Source: Nonomuraea coxensis DSM 45129 (GTDB lineage: Bacteria > Actinomycetota > Actinomycetes > Streptosporangiales > Streptosporangiaceae). From it: DNA of 64,000 nt. The stretch spans positions 6,979,001 through 7,043,000 of the forward strand of contig NZ_CP068985.1 of the NCBI RefSeq assembly GCF_019397265.1, read 5' to 3'. Positions within the stretch are counted from its first letter, which is position 1. Each line of letters opens with the position of its first letter. This document shows positions 58,902 through 64,000 of this stretch, one piece after another. Both the position numbers and the translations under genes were made by a program. Under the pieces are notes generated by a model. It was not told where the DNA came from, searched no databases, and saw nothing but the letters and a program-made list of their open reading frames with translations.

Positions 58902-59582
58902 GTGGACATCCTGCTCATCGGCGGCCTCTGGCTCGACGCCTCCACCTGGGACGACGTCGTGTCCGAGCTCGCCGCGCTCGGCCACCGCCCGGTGCCGGTC
59001 GCCCTGCCCGGTCAGGGCGACGGCTCCGGCTCGGCCACGCTCGGCGACCAGGTGGCGGCCGTGCTCGCCGCCCTGGACGCGGCGTCCGGCGAGGTCATGG
59101 TGGTGGGGCACTCGGCCGCGTGCAGCCTGGCGTGGCTGGCCGCCGACGCGCGGCCGGAACGGGTCGCCAAGGTGGCCCTGGTCGGTGGTTTCCCGGCCTC
59201 CGACGGGGCGGCGTACGCGGACTTCTTCGAGGTGACGGACGGCGTCATGCCCTTCCCCGGGTGGGGGCCGTTCGAGGGGGCCGACTCGGCCGACCTCGAC
59301 GAGGAGGCCAGGCGGGCCTTCGCCGCCGCCGCGATCCCCGTGCCCGAGGGGGTCGCCAAAGGCGTCGTACGGCTGACCGACGAGCGCCGTCACGACGTGC
59401 CGGTCGTCGTCGTGTGCCCCGAGTTCGGGCCGGCCGAGGCGAAGGCGTGGATCGACGCGGGGGACGTGCCCGAGCTGGCGCGGGCCAGGCATGTCACGTT
59501 CGCCGACCTCGACTCCGGGCACTGGCCCATGCTGACCCGGCCGCGCGAGCTCGCCCGCCTGCTCGCCGACGCGGCCGTATAA
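58902..59582 (+). CDS. Alpha/beta hydrolase
   Basis: 226 aa. ILLIGGLWLDASTWDDVVSELAALGHRPVPVALPGQGDG opens the fold. The nucleophile is Ser in VVGHSAACSLAW and the His is in DLDSGHWPMLTRP near the C-terminus. Probably an esterase or lactonase. The GTG lies two bases past the DinB stop, with AGAAGGA as ribosome site, so they are co-expressed. Confidence 0.85.
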   Translation: MDILLIGGLWLDASTWDDVVSELAALGHRPVPVALPGQGDGSGSATLGDQVAAVLAALDAASGEVMVVGHSAACSLAWLAADARPERVAKVALVGGFPASDGAAYADFFEVTDGVMPFPGWGPFEGADSADLDEEARRAFAAAAIPVPEGVAKGVVRLTDERRHDVPVVVVCPEFGPAEAKAWIDAGDVPELARARHVTFADLDSGHWPMLTRPRELARLLADAAV

Positions 59583-59585
59583 GGG

Positions 59586-60446
59586 TCAAAGAGGTGGGTC
59601 GGCCGCGGCGACGAGGGTCTCGGCGGCGGGGTGCCAGGGGCGGCCGGGCGGTCCGCTGAGCACGAGCCTCCTGGTGACCCGCTGGTCGAGCGGCACCAGG
59701 ACGAGCCGCGCGTCCAGCATCGCGGCGGTGAGACCGGGCACGACAGTCACGCCGACGCCGCTGCGGACCATGGCGAGCAGCGTGCCCATCTCCCTGATCC
59801 GGTGCGCGGGCGCGAACGGCGCCCGCGCCAGGCGGAAGACCTCCCTGACGTGCGACTCGCAGCCGCCGCAGGACAGCAGGAAGGGATCGTCCTCCAGGTC
59901 CGTGACGCTGACGGACGCCTCCCCCGCGAGCGGGTGGTCCCGGCGGAGCAGGGCGTGGAAGGCGTCCGCGCCGACGACCACCCCGGCGCCCGGCGGCGGG
60001 TCGACGAGCACGGCGAGCTCGACGGCGGAGCCCGCGAGCCAGCCGGCCACCTCGTCGTCCTCGCCCTCGAACACGGTGATCTCGACCTCGGGGAAGTCGG
60101 CCTTCCACCGGGTGAGCAGACCGGGAAGGAGCCCCTGGCACACGGACGGCGGGGCGCCCAGCCTGATCGCCCCGCGCGGCACGCCGTCGCGCAGGGCCAC
60201 GAGGTCGTCGATGGCGACGGCCGCCGCGACCGCGGCCCGCGCGTGCGCGAGGATCCGCTCCCCGAACGCCGTGGGCCGCGGCCGGCCCTGACGCAGCAGC
60301 ACCGGGGCCTTGAGCGCGCGTTCGAGCGCGGTGACGGCGTGCGAGACGGCCGACTGGCTCACGCCGAGAGCGTCGGCCGCGGCGCTGAAGCCGCCTTCGT
60401 CGAGCACCGCCACGAACGCCCGCAGCTGGGCCAGGTGCACCGTCAT
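59586..60446 (-). CDS. LysR-family transcription regulator
   Basis: 286 aa. N-terminal winged HTH: HLAQLRAFVAVLDEGGFSAAADALGVSQSAVSHAVTALERAL. The effector domain follows. AAGGA precedes the ATG. It is divergent from an EamA transporter gene; the intergenic 94 bp include ATGAG-N5-TTCAT (60445-60459), a candidate LysR box overlapping the start, and a matching ACTCAT further on. It most likely regulates the transporter. Confidence 0.93.
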   Translation of the reverse strand: MTVHLAQLRAFVAVLDEGGFSAAADALGVSQSAVSHAVTALERALKAPVLLRQGRPRPTAFGERILAHARAAVAAAVAIDDLVALRDGVPRGAIRLGAPPSVCQGLLPGLLTRWKADFPEVEITVFEGEDDEVAGWLAGSAVELAVLVDPPPGAGVVVGADAFHALLRRDHPLAGEASVSVTDLEDDPFLLSCGGCESHVREVFRLARAPFAPAHRIREMGTLLAMVRSGVGVTVVPGLTAAMLDARLVLVPLDQRVTRRLVLSGPPGRPWHPAAETLVAAADPPL

Positions 60447-60540
60447 GAGTTTCCTTCATAGGGTCCGGGAGCCGGCTTGTTGGACTCATGCTCCCCTGCT
60501 CAGCAGGATGCCGTCCATCGCCGAGGAAAAGGGGGGCGCC

Positions 60541-61437
60541 ATGCGGTGGATGCCGGCGTTCGTGACGTTGTCCGCCATCTGGGGGGCGAGCTTCGCGCTG
60601 ATCAAGGTCGCGGTCGATGCGGGGGTCCCACCGCTGTGGGTGGCGTTCTGGCGCTGCTTGTTCGGCGCGCTCGCCCTGCTCGCGGTGTGCGCGCTGCGGC
60701 GGGAGCCGCTCCCCCGCGACCGGGCCGTCTGGGGGCACGCGCTGGTCGTGGCCGCGCTGCTCAACGCGGTGCCGTTCGCCCTCCTCGCGTACGGCGAGAC
60801 GCTGGTCAGCTCGGTGCTCGCCGGCGTGTGGAACGCGACGACGCCGCTGACCACGCTCGTGTTCGTCCTGCTCATGGTGCCGCAGGAGCGGCCGACCGCC
60901 CGCCGCCTCCTCGGGCTGCTCGTCGGGTTCGCCGGGGCGCTCGTGGTGCTCGCGGCCGGGCCGGGCGCGGGCGGCGGCCCGGTGGAGGGGAGCCTCGCCT
61001 GCCTGGCGGCCACGGCCTGCTACGGGGCCGGGTTCGCCTACACCCGCAGGTTCTACTCGGGGCGTGAGGGCTCGGCCGCCGCGCTGTCGGCCGTGCAGAT
61101 CGTCTGCGCGACCGCCGAGCTGGCCGTCGTCACCCCGCTCGCCGGCGGCGGGCCGTCCTGGCCCGGCGTGCCCGCCGCGGGGGCGCTCGTGCTGCTCGGC
61201 GCGGTCGGCACCGGGCTGGCGTACATCCTCAACCTGCGGGTGATCCGCTCGGCGGGGTCCACGATCGCCTCCACCGTGACGTACGTGACGCCCGTGTGGT
61301 CGACGTTGCTCGGGACGGTGCTGCTGGCCGAGCCGCTGGGCTGGACCACCGTCGCGGGCGGCGTCCTCGTGGTCGCCGGGGTCCTCCTCTCGCGTACGCG
61401 CGGCGGCGCGGCGGCGGCCGCGGTCACGCGCCGGTGA
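60541..61437 (+). CDS. EamA/DMT-family transporter
   Basis: 298 aa, ten TM helices arranged as two EamA repeats (FVTLSAIWGASFALIKVAVDAGVPPLWVAFWRCLFGAL; then AATACYGAGFAYTRRF...). Probably exports a metabolite. GGGGGG precedes the ATG. An ATG 33 nt upstream is an alternative. Divergent LysR is its probable controller. The 3' end overlaps the CotH remnant by 14 bp. Confidence 0.9.
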   Translation: MRWMPAFVTLSAIWGASFALIKVAVDAGVPPLWVAFWRCLFGALALLAVCALRREPLPRDRAVWGHALVVAALLNAVPFALLAYGETLVSSVLAGVWNATTPLTTLVFVLLMVPQERPTARRLLGLLVGFAGALVVLAAGPGAGGGPVEGSLACLAATACYGAGFAYTRRFYSGREGSAAALSAVQIVCATAELAVVTPLAGGGPSWPGVPAAGALVLLGAVGTGLAYILNLRVIRSAGSTIASTVTYVTPVWSTLLGTVLLAEPLGWTTVAGGVLVVAGVLLSRTRGGAAAAAVTRR

Positions 61438-61912
61438 TCGCCTGGTCCGCGCCCAGCGTCTTCTTCCTGGTCTCCAGGCACGTGCGCAGCGTCCCCGCCT
61501 CCCCGGCGATCCTGGCAGCGTCGGCCCCGTCGTTCAGGTTGTAGGCCGCGACCAGCATGTCCAGCAGGCCGGAGGCGGCGTCGCCGGCCAGCAGCTTGGT
61601 GTACAGGGCGCGGTACTGCTGCTCGTAGAGCTTCTTGAAGCCGGCGTCGGCGAGGAACTTCTCCTTCAGCGGGTGCCCGCCCATGCCACAGGTAGTAGTT
61701 GCGGCCGGGGCCGGCCATGTCGTCGAAGCTGACCATGAGGTTCTGCAGGGCCACGTAACGGGCGAACGACTCCACGTCCAGGCGGTCGGCCAGGCGGGGC
61801 GCCGAGGCGCGGCCGTTGACGGTGAACGAGCCGTAGGTGGAGCGCTGGGTGGGCTCGCCGGCCGCGCCGACGACCGCGATGCCGAGCGCCTCGTTCAGCA
61901 TCGCCGTCGAGC
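61424..61912 (-). pseudogene. CotH-kinase-family remnant
   Basis: Two pieces of a CotH-type spore coat kinase in different frames. The first (about 61912-61690) encodes LNEALGIAVVGAAGEPTQRSTYGSFTVNGRASAPRLADRLD and NYYLW; the second (about 61684-61424) encodes HPLKEKFLADAGFKKLYEQQYRALYTKLL to the true C-terminus. The kinase N-terminus and the segment between Tyr-Tyr-Leu-Trp and Gly-Gly-His-Pro-Leu are deleted. Confidence 0.7.
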
Positions 61913-61957
61913 CGGCCAGGGGCGGGCGCGGCCCGCAGGTCGAGGCGCAGGACCTCG

Positions 61958-62761
61958 TCAGCCCCAGAGGTCGAGCGTCAGCGCCCGGTGGTCGGACACC
62001 TCGGGCGCGGCCACGATCTCGAACCGCGTGACGGCGTCGGGCTCGGAGACCAGCAGGTAGCTCGCGTGGCGGACCGGCTTGGGGTAGCGGGAGGTCCGGG
62101 TGTCGGCGTCGCGCACCAGGTCCACCAGGTCCAGCCCTTCGAGGACGCGGAACGTCTCGCTGCCGGGCAGGACGTTGAAGTCGCCGCACACCACGGTCAG
62201 GTCGCCCTTCTCGCGGGCACCGGCGGCGAGGTCGGCGAGGCGTTCGGCCTGCGCGCGGCGGGCGGGGGTGTCGGCCTTGCCGCTCGCGTCCCGCAGGCCG
62301 TGGAAGTTCACGACCGTGACGAAGCGCCCGGCCCGCCGGTCGAACACGCGCACCGCCAGCGCGACCCGCGACCGGCCGTCGCTCGGCCACCGGTCGCCGT
62401 GGTCGGCGTACTCGCCGTGCACGAAGCCGGAGCGCACGCCGACGACGGGGAACGCCGGGGCGACGAAGCTCGCGAGCCCGAACTCCTGCCGGTGGACGCG
62501 GTGCTCGCCGTCGTGGACCGGCCCGGAGTCGCACGCGGTGAACAGGGCGTGGTGGCGGGGCAGGCGGGCGCGTACGTCGCCCAGGAGGTCGGCCCGCTGC
62601 GGCAGCGAGCGCTCGTCGTCGTCGAACCGGGTCCAGCCGTCCGCGGTCGGGGTGCAGGTGACCTCCTGCAGGCACAGGACGTCGGCGTCGCAGCCGGCGA
62701 GCCAGGGGGCGAGCTCGTCGAACATCGCCCCGCCCCAGGTGTTCAGTGAAGTGATGCGCAC
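61958..62761 (-). CDS. Endonuclease/exonuclease/phosphatase family protein
   Basis: 267 aa. ITSLNTWGGAMFDELAPWLAGCDADVLCLQEV gives the Asn and Glu metal-binding residues; DLTVVCGDFNVLPGSET and VSDHRALTLDL give the Asp-Asn and Asp-His pairs, so the active site is complete. No signal peptide, so it acts inside the cell on DNA, RNA or a phosphoester. The GTG start is 8 nt after a TAGGGT box (62770-62775 reversed), probably leaderless. Confidence 0.88.
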   Translation of the reverse strand: MRITSLNTWGGAMFDELAPWLAGCDADVLCLQEVTCTPTADGWTRFDDDERSLPQRADLLGDVRARLPRHHALFTACDSGPVHDGEHRVHRQEFGLASFVAPAFPVVGVRSGFVHGEYADHGDRWPSDGRSRVALAVRVFDRRAGRFVTVVNFHGLRDASGKADTPARRAQAERLADLAAGAREKGDLTVVCGDFNVLPGSETFRVLEGLDLVDLVRDADTRTSRYPKPVRHASYLLVSEPDAVTRFEIVAAPEVSDHRALTLDLWG

Positions 62762-62785
62762 GGCCTCTCACCCTAGGACACCGGG

Positions 62786-63301
62786 TCAGGTCACCAGTCC
62801 CCTGCGGTAGGCGTAGACGACGGCCTGCACGCGGTCGCGCAGGTCGAGCTTGGTGAGGATGCGGGACACGTACGTCTTCACCGTCTCCTGGCTGATGACC
62901 AGCGTCGCGGCGATCTCGCTGTTGGACAGGCCGTCGGCGATGAGGCGCAGCACCTCCAGCTCGCGCGGGGTGAGCGCGCCGCCGTCCTGGTCCTGCTCTG
63001 CGGGGCGGATGCGGGAGGCGTAGCGGGCCGCCACGGCCTGCACGACCATCGCCGTGACGTGGTGGGTGACGACGTCGTGCAGCTCGCGGGCGATGCGGGT
63101 GCGCTCGGCGGCGCGGGTGGCCTCGGCGACGGCGCGGCGGCGTTCGGCCTCGGCGATCCGGGTGGAGCGGAGCCAGGCCCCGATGCACCAGGCGAGCACC
63201 AGCAGCAGGTAGAAGACCGTGAAGCCGTCCAGCCCCTCGGGCGAGCCGAGCCGGGTGAGCACCACCGCGAGCGCCACGTACGCCGCCGACAGCAGGACCA
63301 C
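62786..63301 (-). pseudogene. Fusion of a histidine-kinase segment to a NarL-type regulator C-terminus
   Basis: 171 codons. The first part has two hydrophobic stretches, a charged helix and the HisKA_3 box RTRIARELHDVVTHHVTAMVVQA. It jumps directly into ARYASRIRPAEQDQDGGALTPRELEVLRLIADGLSNSEIAATL, the LuxR-type HTH of a response regulator. The kinase ATPase and the receiver domain are deleted. The kinase N-terminus continues upstream only after a segment lying in inverted orientation. Confidence 0.75.
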
Positions 63302-63314
63302 GACGACCCGCCGG

Positions 63315-63489
63315 AGTCGCGGTCGCCCTCCAGTGCCTGCCGCTCGCCCTGCGCCGCAGGTGGCCGGCCGTCTCCCTTGCCCTGGTCTCGCTCGGGTTCG
63401 CCCTCGATCAGGTCCGCGCCTACCACACGGTGGCAGGCACCGCGCTGGCCATTGCGCTCGTCAGCGCGGGCGCCCACCTCGAACGCGGA
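63315..63489 (+). pseudogene. Inverted internal segment of the histidine kinase gene
   Basis: On the plus strand the sequence VALQCLPLALRRRWPAVSLALVSLGFALDQVRAYHTVAGTA is a TM part of the NarL-associated sensor kinases. Its neighbours on both sides encode the same kinase on the minus strand. Restoring the orientation gives one continuous frame, because 63655 and 63301 are in phase. Confidence 0.7.
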
Positions 63490-63655
63490 CGCCCAGCCCG
63501 TCGAAGGGGCGGGCCGGCAGGTCGCCGAGCTGCGTCCCATGGGTCTGGAGTGCCGGCAGGGACGACGCGACCGCCAGTGCCATCCCGAACGGTGCGTCCC
63601 GGACCGTGACGGGGAGCCGCTGCCACAGCTCCGTGACCCGGCGGAAGTCGATCAC
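63490..63655 (-). pseudogene. N-terminus of the same histidine kinase
   Basis: MIDFRRVTELWQRLPVTVRDAPFGMALAVASSLPALQTHGTQLGDLPARPFDGLGV is the typical start of a NarL-type sensor kinase, ending at the inversion breakpoint. The frame then continues out of homology to a stop at 63461. Confidence 0.65.
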
Positions 63656-63770
63656 CGGGAGAGCCTAGCGGCCTCGCCGGCCGCACGACTCCTTGAAGAG
63701 GGTTCCCGGCCGGCGATCCGCGCGCCTCGGCCACGCACTGAACGCTAGAGATCGGGCTCTCGGGAATCGT

Positions 63771-63782
63771 CACCGTACGGTG
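63771..63782. promoter_or_regulatory. Palindrome CACCGTACGGTG upstream of the P450 gene
   Basis: A perfect 12-bp palindrome 140 bp before the P450 start, candidate operator. The remaining 63656-63921 region shows no other gene except very short frames. Confidence 0.35.
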
Positions 63783-63921
63783 GACACTCGCGGGTAGCTC
63801 GCACGGGGGACAAACCGCGTCATGCACCGGATTCATGCCGGACCATGAAGAACATGCGTTTGCCTGATGGAGGCGCGGTGGTTTCACTGGACTACCAGTG
63901 ACCGACCCCGAGGTGAGACCG

Positions 63922-64000
63922 ATGACCGACTCCGCTGCACCCGTCTCCGACCTGGACCTCTTCGACGACGAGGTGCTGATCGACCCCTACCCGTCGTACG
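63922..64000 (+). CDS. Cytochrome P450, N-terminal fragment (cut by window end)
   Basis: MTDSAAPVSDLDLFDDEVLIDPYPSY matches the beginning of soluble bacterial P450s, where the D-P-Y-P motif is highly conserved; the opening resembles aromatic O-demethylase (GcoA-like) enzymes. GAGGTGAG six bases before the ATG. Only 26 codons are present, so the subfamily is a guess. Confidence 0.75.
   Translation, partial: MTDSAAPVSDLDLFDDEVLIDPYPSY

Noticed and set aside
63860..64000. Frame starting MEARWFHWTTSD as a Trp-rich RiPP precursor
   Set aside because: It has no stop before running through the P450 start in another frame and lacks a ribosome site.

Overview
The window is very GC-rich with short intergenic gaps, GTG starts, frequent 4-nt ATGA overlaps and several TAnnnT boxes 6-8 nt upstream of start codons. 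Its families are typical of actinomycetes: Bpa proteasome activator, DUF574 SAM methyltransferase, DUF3040, DUF5709, PRC-barrel/DUF2382, PASTA-less Ser/Thr kinase. I infer a filamentous actinomycete chromosome, probably Streptosporangiaceae-like; I see no rRNA, tRNA or CRISPR array.

Layout. 1-8.5 kb: sulfotransferase, beta-propeller protein, AlkA-like glycosylase, a two-component pair, and a membrane-lipid group (GT-C glycosyltransferase, two PAP2 phosphatases, lipid kinase). 8.6-15 kb: large catalase with stress proteins, acyl-CoA dehydrogenase, DUF3040, ctaD. 15-20 kb: a three-gene operon (GCS2-type ligase, asparagine-synthase-like amidotransferase, S9 peptidase) that looks like a peptide-amide or NAGGN-type osmolyte pathway. 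20-23.4 kb: acyltransferase, second lipid kinase, LtrA.

23.9-29.8 kb is the most interesting stretch: SAM methyltransferase, Crp-type regulator with an intact phosphate-binding cassette, a class III nucleotidyl-cyclase-like protein, a P-loop/HEAT-type NTPase, a helical protein, and a convergent three-TM protein resembling the Pycsar effector PycTM. The cyclase C-terminus and the NTPase N-terminus share an equally spaced WYGG-x13-AGRDL element. I propose a Pycsar-like anti-phage signalling system with an added NLR-like NTPase and possible amyloid-type coupling.

29.9-35.6 kb is a dead gamma-butyrolactone-type catabolic operon: the lactonase has an internal deletion and the iron alcohol dehydrogenase is split by an IS200/IS605-type element (intact tnpB, broken tnpA). 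An IS1182-type element has in turn inserted into the loop of that element's left-end hairpin.

36-49 kb: flavin monooxygenase, bpa, NTF2-like protein, chorismate mutase, a 54-aa zinc-ribbon gene, PRC/DUF2382 protein, GH92-GT4 operon, Ser/Thr kinase, and a general-stress operon behind a SigB-like promoter. 49-54 kb: secreted repeat protein, pterin dehydratase, DrrAB-like exporter with DUF4097 and ribbon-helix-helix genes. 54-64 kb mixes intact genes (oxidoreductase, acyltransferase, DinB, hydrolase, LysR/EamA, endonuclease) with decayed ones: SIS domain lacking its HTH, ATP-grasp and TetR fragments fused back to back, a CotH remnant, and a two-component locus with an internal inversion and a kinase-regulator deletion fusion. 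The window ends at the start of a cytochrome P450.
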